This document shows positions 51,391 through 59,673 of a stretch of 64,000 nt of DNA, piece by piece. Both the position numbers and the translations under genes were made by a program. The stretch is taken from NCBI RefSeq assembly GCF_016863655.1, contig NZ_BOPH01000023.1:1-64000 (forward strand). The letters run 5' to 3'. The notes below the pieces were generated by a model. The model saw only the letters and a program-made list of their open reading frames with translations, did not search any database and was not told the DNA's origin. The number at the start of each line of letters is the position of its first letter. Within the stretch, counting starts at the first letter, position 1. This DNA is from Virgisporangium ochraceum (GTDB lineage Bacteria; Actinomycetota; Actinomycetes; Mycobacteriales; Micromonosporaceae).

Positions 51391-51493
51391 ACCGACGATC
51401 GTGCTGCGCCGTCGGCGCCGGATCATCGGAGCGGAGGCCGGCCGGACACCCACCGATGGACGGGGACGGCTCCCGTACTTTCGGCGGCCCGGC

Positions 51494-51516
51494 GGGCCGG
51501 CCCGAAGGCCCGGCCC
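51494..51516 (-). terminator. GC hairpin after the response-regulator gene
   Basis: GGGCCGG and CCGGCCC flank a 9-base loop, 6 bases after the stop codon of the response regulator. The region 51391-51493 up to the DUF2306 start shows no other feature. Confidence 0.4.
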
Positions 51517-51522
51517 GGCGGC

Positions 51523-52185
51523 CTACCGGCCGGGGACCACCCGGCGGGTCTCGTAGGCCCACATCGCGATCTCCACGCGGTTCCGCGCGCCCAGCTTCGC
51601 CATCAGGCTCGCGATGTGCGTCTTGACCGTGCTCAGCGTGATGTACAGGTCGCCGGCGATCTCGTTGTTGGTGCGGCCCCGCGCCACCGCGGCGAGCACC
51701 TGCTCCTCGCGGTCGGTCAGCGGGTCGACCGGCTGGCGGGGCGGTCCGGCCGGACCGGCCTCGACGAACGCGGTGAGCAGCCGCGTGGTGACGGCCGGCG
51801 CGATCAGCGCGTCGCCCTCGGCCGCGGCGTGCACGGCCTGGGCCAGCAGGGTCGGGCCGGCGTCCTTGAGGAGGAAGCCCCGGGCGCCGGCGCGCAACGC
51901 GGCGTAGACATACTCGTCGAGGTCGAAGGTGGTGATCACGACGACCGCCATCGGGTCGGGCACGTCGGGGCCGGCGAGCGCCCGCGTCGCCTCGATGCCG
52001 TCGAGCAGCGGCATCCGGATGTCGAACAGGCACACGTCGGGGCGCAGCCGGCGGGCCAGGTCGACGGCGCGCCGCCCGTCGCCGGCCTCGCCGACCACCT
52101 CGATGCCCGGCTGGGCGTTGAGGATCATCGTCAGCCCGGTGCGCACGATCTCCTGGTCGTCGGCGACCAGCACCCCGACCGTCAT
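51523..52185 (-). CDS. NarL/FixJ-family response regulator
   Basis: A 220-residue regulator. The receiver has acidic residues in VADDQEIVR, phospho-Asp in CLFDIRMPLLDG and Lys in LLKDAGPTLLAQ. The C-terminal LuxR helix-turn-helix (TDREEQVLAAVARGRTNNEIA, TLSTVKTH) begins about residue 155. ATG 52185 overlaps the kinase stop. It forms a two-component pair with the upstream histidine kinase; targets are unknown. Confidence 0.92.
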   Translation of the reverse strand: MTVGVLVADDQEIVRTGLTMILNAQPGIEVVGEAGDGRRAVDLARRLRPDVCLFDIRMPLLDGIEATRALAGPDVPDPMAVVVITTFDLDEYVYAALRAGARGFLLKDAGPTLLAQAVHAAAEGDALIAPAVTTRLLTAFVEAGPAGPPRQPVDPLTDREEQVLAAVARGRTNNEIAGDLYITLSTVKTHIASLMAKLGARNRVEIAMWAYETRRVVPGR

Positions 52186-53345
52186 GCGGCGCGGCGCGGG
52201 AGCACGGCGGTGACCGTCCAGCCGCGGTCGGGGTTGGGACCGGCTTCGCACGTGCCCCCGAGGAGGTCGGCCCGCTCGGTCATGCCGACGAGCCCGTACC
52301 CCGGTGACCCGAACGCCGGCCCGGCCTCCCCGTCGTCGGTGACCCGCAGCCGCACCGACGTGTCGTCGGCCGCGACGCGGACCTCGATGCGGGTGGCGTG
52401 TCTGGCGTGCCGGCGCGCGTTGGTGACCGACTCCTGCGCGAGGCGGTAGATCGCGCTGTCGACCGAGGGCGGCAGGTCGGTGGTGTCACCGTCGATCGCC
52501 ACGTCGACCACGGGACCGCCGCGCGCGCCACCGGCGAGCGCGCCCAGGTCGGCGATGCGCTCGCCGGGCGCGCGGACGGCCGCCGGCGGCTGGGCCCCTT
52601 CGGCGCGGCGCAGCGCCTTGACGATCGTGCGCATCTCCGCCAGCGTCCGCGTCGCCTCGGCCTCGATGACGCGCAGCGCGTCGGCCGCCGCGTCGGGGTT
52701 GGCCGCCAGCGTCGCCAGGCCCGCCTGTGCCCGGATCGCGATCGCGGAGACGTGGTGGGCCACCGTGTCGTGCAGGTCGCGGGCCAGCCGTTCGCGTTCG
52801 AGCAGCGCCACCGTCTCCAGTTCGCGCTGCCGGGCCTCCAGCTCGCGCTGCCGGGCGCGGGACCGGTACCGCAGCGCCACCCCGCACGCCGCCGCCACCG
52901 AGAGGACCAGCACGCCCACGGCCGCCATGCCCAGGGTGATCTGCTGCAGCACCACCGAAACGGCCAGCCGGCCGAGCATGATGCCCGATCCGAGCACCAC
53001 CTCGCGTCCGGATCCCCACCGGAACAGCGCGTACGCCAGGATCGTCAGAAAGCCCGTCGTCTGCAGCTCGGCCAGCTCGCCACCGGTGACCAGCGGGCTC
53101 AGGCCGCAGGTGCCGAACGCGATCGCCACCATGAGCAGCGGCCGGGTGCGTCGCCACAGCATGGTCGGCACGAGCGCGAGCGCGAGGACGGTCGCCACCA
53201 CCCGCCACCGGAGGTCGGGCGCCAGCACACCCTCGAGCACCACGGCGACGACCAGAACCGCGACGAGCAGCCAGTCGCGCCACACCCGCACGGGCGCACC
53301 GGGCGCCCGGGGCTCCGACCAGAGGGCACGCATGAACCACGGCAC
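52182..53345 (-). CDS. NarX/DesK-type sensor histidine kinase
   Basis: A 387-residue kinase. About five to six N-terminal transmembrane helices lie within residues 20-155, followed by a coiled linker with repeated RQRELEARQRELE. The HisKA_3 phosphorylation block is ERERLARDLHDTVAHHVS, and the ATPase domain has LAQESVTNARRHA and GYGLVGMTERADLLGG. GTG 53345 is the start. It most likely senses membrane or envelope stress, as other DesK-like kinases with no extracytoplasmic domain do. Confidence 0.9.
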   Translation of the reverse strand: MPWFMRALWSEPRAPGAPVRVWRDWLLVAVLVVAVVLEGVLAPDLRWRVVATVLALALVPTMLWRRTRPLLMVAIAFGTCGLSPLVTGGELAELQTTGFLTILAYALFRWGSGREVVLGSGIMLGRLAVSVVLQQITLGMAAVGVLVLSVAAACGVALRYRSRARQRELEARQRELETVALLERERLARDLHDTVAHHVSAIAIRAQAGLATLAANPDAAADALRVIEAEATRTLAEMRTIVKALRRAEGAQPPAAVRAPGERIADLGALAGGARGGPVVDVAIDGDTTDLPPSVDSAIYRLAQESVTNARRHARHATRIEVRVAADDTSVRLRVTDDGEAGPAFGSPGYGLVGMTERADLLGGTCEAGPNPDRGWTVTAVLPRRAA

Positions 53346-53393
53346 GCCACCGATGGTACGAGCGCGGAAGCCCGACGAGATCAGTCCAAAGGA

Positions 53394-53591
53394 CTAGTCG
53401 CCGCCCAGGTGACGTTGGCTCAACGGGTTCACGTCGTTCCACACGGCGTCGATGAACGCGAGGCACTCGGACTTGGATCCCACGCGCCCGGTCGTCTGCC
53501 AGCCCTCGGGCAGGGGCTGGTCGACCGGCCAGATCGAGTGCTGCCGCTCGGGGTTCAGCACGATCTGGAACTGCTGCGAAGGATCGCTCAT
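53394..53591 (-). CDS. MbtH-like protein
   Basis: A 65-residue protein matching the MbtH signature: NPERQHSIWPVDQPLPEGW is the N-x-E-x-Q-x-S-x-W-P-x5-P-x-G-W motif, and AVWNDVNP takes the place of W-T-D-x-R-P. MbtH proteins bind and activate NRPS adenylation domains. No NRPS gene is in this window, so it is an orphan here. ATG 53591 follows GGGTGGG. Two tandem TTCCGTCCACAG-type repeats precede it at about 53643-53670. Confidence 0.85.
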   Translation of the reverse strand: MSDPSQQFQIVLNPERQHSIWPVDQPLPEGWQTTGRVGSKSECLAFIDAVWNDVNPLSQRHLGGD

Positions 53592-53676
53592 CGGCCCACC
53601 CGTCGTTGACGAAGCATCGACGACGGTACCATGTCTGATCAATCCACTGTGGACGGAAACTGTGGACGGAAGCCGG

Positions 53677-54810
53677 TCACCGTCCGAGTTCAGGCGGTGT
53701 CCAGTCGGCGTAGCGGGCCATCGACCGCAGCGCCGCGCGCGGCGGGGTGACGCGCATCAGCGCGTTGCGCGCGGCCACCACGACCGGGTTGGCGGCGCTG
53801 CTCATCCGGCCGATCCGGCGCGAGACGCGGGCCACCTTCTGGCTACGCGGCCGGCGGTCGCGGTCGTACCGGTCGGGCGAGCCGGCGGTCGCCGCCAGCA
53901 CCACGGCGTCCTCGAGCGCCTGGTTCGCGCCCTGGCCCAGGTTCGGGGTCATCGCGTGCGCCGCGTCGCCGAGCAGCACGACGTCGCCGCGCACGTACGT
54001 CGGCAGCGGAACGTCGAGGCAGCGCAGGTCGTCGTGCAGGATCGTGGCCGGGTCGGTGGCGCCCACCAGTGCGGGAACCGGGTCGTGCCACCCGCCGAAG
54101 CGCCGCAGCACCGCCGCGACCGGGTCCTCGTCGGTGACGGGCGCGGGCCCGTTGATGGCGGCGAACCAGTAGACCCGACCGTCGAGGAGCGGCACGACCC
54201 CGAACTCCTCCCCGCGTCCCCAGCTGATCGCGACGTCGATGTCACCGGGCCACGGGTCGCGGGTGACACCGCGCCACACGATCACGCCGACGCGCGCCGG
54301 CCCCGGATTCTCCGGCCACAGCGCGGCGCGCACGGCGCTGTTGATGCCGTCGGCGCCGACCACCAGGTCGGCGTGCCGGGTGTGTTCGACGCCGTCGAGC
54401 CGGTAGGTGACGGTGCCGTCGGCCGACGCGCCGGTGACCGTCGCTCCCGTGTGGACGGTGCCGGACGGAAGCGCGTCCAGCAGGATCCCGTGCAGGACGG
54501 CGCGGTGGATGCCCACGGCCGACGTGCCGAGGATCTCGGCCATGATGTCGCCGTCGATCCGGGCGAGCCACCTGCCGTCGGAGGTCCGGGTGCCGCCGCC
54601 GGCGTCGGGCCGGCCACCGGCCCGCACCGCGTCGCCCAGGCCGAGCTCGTCGAGGCAGCGCATGCCGTTGGCCTGCAGCACCAGTCCCGTGCCGGCCGGC
54701 GCCGTCGACGGCCGCCGTTCCAGCACCGTCACGTCCCAGCCCGTCAGCCGCAACCCGACGGCGGCGCCGAGCCCGCCGATGCCGCCGCCCACCACGATCG
54801 CCGTCCGCAT
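53677..54810 (-). CDS. FAD-dependent monooxygenase (PHBH family)
   Basis: A 377-residue group A flavoprotein. The dinucleotide motif GGGIGGLGAAVGL starts at residue 8, the second FAD motif GDAAHAMTPNLGQGANQALEDA is near 285, and the DG motif is LVVGADGINSAVR. Enzymes of this kind hydroxylate aromatics or tailor polyketides and antibiotics. ATG 54810 was preferred because the upstream in-frame extension runs through the TetR operator. Probably repressed by the divergent TetR protein. Confidence 0.9.
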   Translation of the reverse strand: MRTAIVVGGGIGGLGAAVGLRLTGWDVTVLERRPSTAPAGTGLVLQANGMRCLDELGLGDAVRAGGRPDAGGGTRTSDGRWLARIDGDIMAEILGTSAVGIHRAVLHGILLDALPSGTVHTGATVTGASADGTVTYRLDGVEHTRHADLVVGADGINSAVRAALWPENPGPARVGVIVWRGVTRDPWPGDIDVAISWGRGEEFGVVPLLDGRVYWFAAINGPAPVTDEDPVAAVLRRFGGWHDPVPALVGATDPATILHDDLRCLDVPLPTYVRGDVVLLGDAAHAMTPNLGQGANQALEDAVVLAATAGSPDRYDRDRRPRSQKVARVSRRIGRMSSAANPVVVAARNALMRVTPPRAALRSMARYADWTPPELGR

Positions 54811-54821
54811 GTCCCACCGCT

Positions 54822-54837
54822 TTCTACAGATGTAGAA
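54822..54837. promoter_or_regulatory. TetR-type operator
   Basis: TTCTACAGATGTAGAA has perfect 7-bp arms around a GA centre. It lies between the divergent monooxygenase and TetR genes and is AT-rich in a GC-rich region. Probable binding site of the TetR protein. Confidence 0.7.
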
Positions 54838-54853
54838 GACGATACTACGGGAC

Positions 54854-55453
54854 GTGCCCAGCGACCGGATCCCCACCCTCGCCGACGCCGCGATCGACCT
54901 CCTCGCCGACGCCGGCATGCGCGGGCTGACCCACCGCGCCGTCGATGTGCGGGCCGGGATGCCGCAGGGCACGACGTCGGCCTACCTGCGCACCCGGCAG
55001 GCGCTGGTGGAGGCCGTGGTGAACCGGCTGGCCGACCTCGACCGGCGCGACCTCGAGGCCACGCCGCTGCCCGACGCCATCGTGGACATGACCGACCTCG
55101 ACGCGATCGCCACCGGCATCGCGTACCTGCTCGACCGGTGGCTGACCACCGACCGCCGGCGGACGCTGGCCCGCTACCACTGCGTGCTCGCGGCCACCCA
55201 CCAACCCGAACTGCGGACGGTGCTCGCGCACGGCGCGGCGTCACGCACGCAGGCCCGCGCGATGATGGCCGCCGCCGGCGCCACCGACCCCGACCGGGCC
55301 GGCGACCACCTGGTGGCCAGCATCGACGGGCTGCTCTTCGACCGGCTGGCCGGCGCGGGCGCGCTGACCGCTCCCCCGGCCGGCACGGAGGAAGGCCGTG
55401 CCGACCTGACGGTTGCCGTCCGCGCGTTGCTCACGGCGTACTCGACGGCCTGA
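54854..55453 (+). CDS. TetR-family transcriptional regulator
   Basis: A 199-residue regulator. The helix-turn-helix lies at residues 9-55 (LADAAIDLLADAGMRGLTHRAV, GTTSAYLRTRQALVEA), followed by an all-helical ligand domain with a Cys in YHCVLAATHQP. GTG 54854 starts soon after the operator, consistent with a leaderless or very short leader transcript. Likely ligand is a substrate of the adjacent monooxygenase. Confidence 0.9.
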   Translation: MPSDRIPTLADAAIDLLADAGMRGLTHRAVDVRAGMPQGTTSAYLRTRQALVEAVVNRLADLDRRDLEATPLPDAIVDMTDLDAIATGIAYLLDRWLTTDRRRTLARYHCVLAATHQPELRTVLAHGAASRTQARAMMAAAGATDPDRAGDHLVASIDGLLFDRLAGAGALTAPPAGTEEGRADLTVAVRALLTAYSTA

Positions 55454-55509
55454 CCGCACCGTGATGCGCGCACGCGAGCGGGACCCCGGAGGGCATGTGG
55501 GCGCACGGC

Positions 55510-55553
55510 GTTGCGGGTCGTGTGGCCCACTGGTTGACCGCACGACCCGCAAC
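55510..55553 (+). terminator. Strong hairpin after the TetR gene
   Basis: GTTGCGGGTCGTG pairs perfectly over 13 bp with CACGACCCGCAAC across an 18-base loop, 56 bases after the TetR stop. It could also end the short convergent transcript. The remainder of 55454-55615 shows no gene. Confidence 0.55.
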
Positions 55554-55615
55554 CTCCCCCCGGAGCCCCAGCACTCAAGTCAAACGATCTCGGCTTCCGG
55601 GATCATGCCGCCTGC

Positions 55616-55783
55616 CTACCGGCACCGCTGCAACACGTAGTCCCAGTTGGTGCCGGCCGGACAGTCCGGCGCCGCGAGCACGTTCGACGGCGTGGCGTCG
55701 GCGGCCGCGACGGTCCCGCTCGCCGCAGGGAAGGCGGCGGCGACCAGGAAGCTCAGCAGCAGGTTGCGGAAGAATGCGCGCAT
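55616..55783 (-). CDS. Small secreted two-cysteine peptide
   Basis: A 55-residue protein. It has a basic start (MRAFFRN), a hydrophobic signal core (LLLSFLVAAAF) and a likely cleavage near AAADA, leaving about 25 residues. The mature tail carries Cys41 and Cys54 in DCPAGTNWDYVLQRC, a possible disulfide loop. The ribosome binding site AGGAGGTGA lies 4 bases before the ATG and is nearly perfect, the best in the window, which strongly supports translation. It is divergent from the NrtR-type gene and shares its operators. I do not recognise a family. The tail resembles short cysteine-bounded carbohydrate-binding or toxin-like loops, but this is only an impression. Confidence 0.7.
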   Translation of the reverse strand: MRAFFRNLLLSFLVAAAFPAASGTVAAADATPSNVLAAPDCPAGTNWDYVLQRCR

Positions 55784-55848
55784 GGTTCACCTCCTCTCAG
55801 GGAGAGGCGTCACGGAAAGGGCGAGACATCACCGGATCGGGGAATCCA

Positions 55849-55869
55849 TTAATGTCATATCGACGTTAA
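55849..55869. promoter_or_regulatory. Imperfect 21-bp palindrome, likely NrtR operator
   Basis: Arms TTAATGTC and GACGTTAA (7 of 8 bases pair) flank ATATC. A second element, TTGAC (55873-55877) and GTCAA (55887-55891), follows. Both lie between the secreted peptide and the NrtR gene, in an AT-rich block. Confidence 0.5.
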
Positions 55870-55913
55870 CTGTTGACCATGTTTGTGTCAAGGTGACAGA
55901 AAGGCGGTGTCCC

Positions 55914-56618
55914 ATGTCCGACCGTTCGCACGAGACGCTGCGCCTGGCGGTGGACCTGGTCATCCTCACCGTGCGCAAGCGCACGTTCCGGGTGCTCCTG
56001 ATCGCCCGCGGCAACGAGCCGTTCCAGGGCCGGCTCGCGCTGCCCGGCGGGTTCCTCCGCACCGGCGAGAGCATCGAGGCGGCCGCCGCCCGCGAACTCG
56101 AGGAGGAGACCGGCCTCAAAGGCGACGAGCTACCCCTGCAGCAGATCGGCACCTACGGCGACCCCGACCGCGACCCCCGCGGACGCGTGGTGTCGGTGAC
56201 GTACCTGGCGATCGCGCCCAACCTGCCGACCCCGGTGGCCGGCTCCGACGCCGCCGACGCGCGGTGGAGACCGGTCGCGCCGCTGCTGGAGAAGCCCGGC
56301 CAGCTGGCCTTCGACCACGACCGGATCCTGGCCGACGCCGTCGAGGAGGCCCGCCGGCGGCTGGAGTACACGACGCTGGCGACCCGGTTCTGCGCCGACA
56401 CGTTCACGATCGGCGAGCTGCGCGACGTCTACGAGCTCGTCTGGGGCATGCGGCTGGACCCGCGCAACTTCAACCGCAAGGTCACCAAGGCCGACGGCTT
56501 CCTCGTGCAGACCGACGCCAAGCGGGCGCACGAGACCGGCCGCCCGGCGGCGCTGTACCGGCGCGGCCCGGCCGAGAAGCTCCACCCCGCGATGCTGCGG
56601 AACGGCTCAGAGGAGTGA
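55914..56618 (+). CDS. NrtR-type Nudix transcriptional regulator
   Basis: A 234-residue protein. An N-terminal Nudix domain (about 10-150) has an intact Nudix box: GGFLRTGE, then seven residues, then RELEEETGL. A C-terminal winged helix (about 155-232, FTIGELRDVYELVWGMRLDPRNFNRK in pieces) is the NrtR DNA-binding part. NrtR proteins sense ADP-ribose and control NAD salvage. Here the intact catalytic box leaves open real hydrolase activity. ATG 55914 is downstream of two palindromes, which supports autoregulation. Its 3' end overlaps the convergent AfsR gene by 12 bp. Confidence 0.88.
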   Translation: MSDRSHETLRLAVDLVILTVRKRTFRVLLIARGNEPFQGRLALPGGFLRTGESIEAAAARELEEETGLKGDELPLQQIGTYGDPDRDPRGRVVSVTYLAIAPNLPTPVAGSDAADARWRPVAPLLEKPGQLAFDHDRILADAVEEARRRLEYTTLATRFCADTFTIGELRDVYELVWGMRLDPRNFNRKVTKADGFLVQTDAKRAHETGRPAALYRRGPAEKLHPAMLRNGSEE

Positions 56619-59525
56619 CTTCCGCTCCGCCTCCGCGCGTTCGCGCAGGTGCGTGGCGGTGGCGGCGGTGAAGCAGAAGATCGCCCGGTCCAGCCGCGAC
56701 CGGGCGTCGGGGATCCGACGCGCGGCCCGGAAGAGGGCCGCCTGCGACAGCGCGACGCGCCCCTCCAGGAGCGCGTCGCCCGCGTGACCGGCCAGCTGGG
56801 CGGCGAGGCCGAGGTGCTGGTCGGCGTCGGCGTGGCGGCCGGCGGCCAGGGCGATGTCGCCCAGGCCGAAGTGGCCCCACGCCATTCCCACCTCGTCGGC
56901 GTCGTCGACCAGGGCCAGCACCGACCGGAAGTTGTCCTTGGCGGCGGCCGGGTCGGCGGTCTCCAGGTGGGCCCGGCCCAGCCAGTACGCGGTCTGGGCC
57001 TGGGGCAGCGGGCGGCCGATGCCGCGGGCGGCCGCCTCGGCCTCGCGGAGCAGGCTCACCGCCCGGTCGGCGCGGCCGAGGTCGAGATGCAGCTGGCCGA
57101 TGTAGCGCAGCGCCTGCCAGCGACCGACCGCGTCACCGACCGCGGTGTAGCCCTTCAGCGCGACCTGGAACGCGTCGAGGGCCTCGTCGAACCGGCCGGC
57201 GTGGCGCAGCGCGTTGCCCAGGGTCCGCTGGGCGATCGCCTCGCCGTGCACGTCGTCGGCCTGGCGGAACAGGCGGGCGGCCCGGTGGAGGTCGTCGATG
57301 CCCGACACGCCGGGGCGACGGCCGGTGACCAGCGCCGGCTGGCCCAGCACGGCGAGCAGCGCCGCCTCTCCGCGCACGTTGCCCGCGTCGCGGCAGGCGG
57401 CCAGCGCGACCTGGTGGGTGGCGGCCCAGTCGTCGAGGTAGCCGCGGCGGTTGTAGAACTCGTGGCTCGACACGGCCAGGTCCCAGGCGATCTCGGTCAG
57501 CCCGAGCTCGCAGCAGTGCTTCACCGCCGCGCGGATGTTCAGCCGCTCGGTCTCGTACCAGGTCATCGGTGAGCGCGTGATGGGTTCGAGGTGGCGGGAG
57601 GGCAGGTCGACCAGCGGCGTGGTGCCGTGCACGACCTCGTAGTCACCGCCGTAGATCGCGTGGTGGGCGTGGCGTACCAGGGTCAGCAGCGTCCGGTAGA
57701 CCCGCTCGACGACGGCGTTGCGCCACGACGCGGCGGCGGAGTCGTCGCGGGCGTACAGGCCGGCCAGTTCGCGGTGCAGGTCGTGGAACCGGTAGCGGCC
57801 GCCCTCCCCCGCCGGGTGCAGCAGGTACCGCGCCGCCAGCCGGCGCAGCGGCTCGTACGGGTCGGCGTCGAGCACGGCCGCGGCCGTCCAGGGCGCGATG
57901 TCGGGCAGCGGCAGCAGGCCCAGCCCGAGGAACAGCGTGCGGGCCGACCCGTCGAGGCGGTCGATGCCCGCGCCGATCGTGCGGGCCACGCTGCGGTCGC
58001 GGAACACCAGCGACGCCAACGGCTGGTCGGCCAGCCGCGCCGCCAGCTCCGGCGCCGACGGGCCGCCGTCCTCGGCCCGCAGCGCCGCGGCCACCCACAC
58101 CGCCAGCGGCAGGCCCGCGCACAGCTCCACGATCCGGGCCGCGGCCAACCGCTCGGCACCGCCACGCGCGGCCGGCGTCCGCACCCCGGCGTCGCGGACC
58201 ACCCGCTGGTACAGGTCCAGCGACTCCTCCCGGTCCAGGGGCAGAAGCGCGGGGACGTGGTGCGCGCCGGCCAGCATCGGCTGGCGCTGCCGCGCGGTCA
58301 CCAGCACGGCGCAGCCCGGGCTGCCCGGGATGAGGTCCTGCACCTGGGCCTCGTCGTGCGCGTCGTCGAGGATCAGCAGCGCCCGCTTGTCGGACAGGAC
58401 GCTGCGCAGCAGCGCCGCCCGCTCCTCCCGCGACTCGGGGATCCGGGTCAACCCGAACGCGCGCAGCACCTGCGCCAGCACCTCCGCCGTCGGCACCGCC
58501 TCCGCGCGGGTGCCGCCCAGCTCCACCACCAGCTGCCCGTCGGGGTAGTTGTCGCGGACCCGGTGCGCCACGTGCACCGCCAGCGCCGTCTTGCCGATGC
58601 CACCGGGACCGGTGAGCACCACCACCCGCGGCCCCGACCCGGTACGGGAGAGCAGCCACTGCACCTCCTGCACCACCTCACCGCGTCCCACGAAGTTCGC
58701 CGGCGCCGGAGGCAGCTGCCGCGGCGTCACCAGCGGATCGACCGGACGCGGCGCGCGACGCGGCGCGACTCCCCCGCCCCGCGCGGCAACGGCCTCGTCG
58801 TCGCCGCGGGCGATCGCGTAGTAGAGGTCGCGCAGCCCCGGGTCGGGGTTGGTGCCGACGGTGCGGTCGAGCGTCTCCACGTGCGCGTCGTAGACCTCCA
58901 GCGCCTCCGTGGTGTGCCCGTTGTGGTGCAGCGCCAGCATCAGCTGCTCGGTGAGCCGCTTGTCGGTCGGGTGGTAGCCGACCATCAGCCGCAGGTCGTC
59001 GAGCACCTCGGCGTGCCGGCCCCGGGCGAACTCCAGGTCGCACAGCCGCACCAGCGCCCGCTTGCGGCGCGAGATCAGCTCGGCGCCGAGGGTCACCCCC
59101 ATCGCGCCCGGCACCCCCTCCAGCGGGTGCCGGCCCCGCCACAGCCGCAGCGCCTGGCGCAGCAGCGACGCCTCCAGGTCGCCGGCCTCACCGGCCGCGC
59201 GCCCGGCGTCACGGATCAGCCGCTCGAAGGTGAGCATGTCGTGCTCGGACTCCGCCACCCGCAGCTCGTAGCCGAAGCCCTTGTACGTGACCAGGGAGTG
59301 CTTGCCCGGCAGGCCGGCCAGGAACGAGCGGACGTAGGACGCCTGCTTGTCCAGCTGGGTCGGGCGCACCTCCGCGGCGCCCCACGCCCAGCGCATCAGT
59401 TCCGCCCGCGACACGCGGCGGTTCGGGTTGACCAGCAGCACGGCGAGCACGGTCAGCTGGTGACCCGTCGGCAGGGCCACCCGACCGTCGCCGACGGCGA
59501 GCTGACCCAGGACGCGGAAGATCAT
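56607..59525 (-). CDS. AfsR/SARP-family regulator with NB-ARC and TPR domains
   Basis: A 972-residue STAND regulator. Winged helix 1-92, activation domain (BTAD) 95-245, NB-ARC from about 275 with P-loop GPGGIGKTAL (306-315) and LILDDAHDE, then TPR-like helices from about 650 (GEAIAQRTLGNALRHAGRF, RWQALRYIGQLHLDLGRA). Start ATG 59525, with GGAG 9 bases upstream; GTG 59531 in the same frame is too close to that site. Targets unknown; no biosynthetic gene is directly downstream. Confidence 0.9.
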   Translation of the reverse strand: MIFRVLGQLAVGDGRVALPTGHQLTVLAVLLVNPNRRVSRAELMRWAWGAAEVRPTQLDKQASYVRSFLAGLPGKHSLVTYKGFGYELRVAESEHDMLTFERLIRDAGRAAGEAGDLEASLLRQALRLWRGRHPLEGVPGAMGVTLGAELISRRKRALVRLCDLEFARGRHAEVLDDLRLMVGYHPTDKRLTEQLMLALHHNGHTTEALEVYDAHVETLDRTVGTNPDPGLRDLYYAIARGDDEAVAARGGGVAPRRAPRPVDPLVTPRQLPPAPANFVGRGEVVQEVQWLLSRTGSGPRVVVLTGPGGIGKTALAVHVAHRVRDNYPDGQLVVELGGTRAEAVPTAEVLAQVLRAFGLTRIPESREERAALLRSVLSDKRALLILDDAHDEAQVQDLIPGSPGCAVLVTARQRQPMLAGAHHVPALLPLDREESLDLYQRVVRDAGVRTPAARGGAERLAAARIVELCAGLPLAVWVAAALRAEDGGPSAPELAARLADQPLASLVFRDRSVARTIGAGIDRLDGSARTLFLGLGLLPLPDIAPWTAAAVLDADPYEPLRRLAARYLLHPAGEGGRYRFHDLHRELAGLYARDDSAAASWRNAVVERVYRTLLTLVRHAHHAIYGGDYEVVHGTTPLVDLPSRHLEPITRSPMTWYETERLNIRAAVKHCCELGLTEIAWDLAVSSHEFYNRRGYLDDWAATHQVALAACRDAGNVRGEAALLAVLGQPALVTGRRPGVSGIDDLHRAARLFRQADDVHGEAIAQRTLGNALRHAGRFDEALDAFQVALKGYTAVGDAVGRWQALRYIGQLHLDLGRADRAVSLLREAEAAARGIGRPLPQAQTAYWLGRAHLETADPAAAKDNFRSVLALVDDADEVGMAWGHFGLGDIALAAGRHADADQHLGLAAQLAGHAGDALLEGRVALSQAALFRAARRIPDARSRLDRAIFCFTAATATHLRERAEAERKSLL

Positions 59526-59673
59526 CGGCACGTCTCCATCCCGTCTCCCCGTGCCGGTGCCTGTTCACACTCGCCCTGACGGACGACGGTACGTGCGACC
59601 GTGGCGGTGCCGCTACCCACAGCGTGCCCGGCATCACCCATGCGGAAGGTCCGCGGAAGCTGGACCTGCATCA

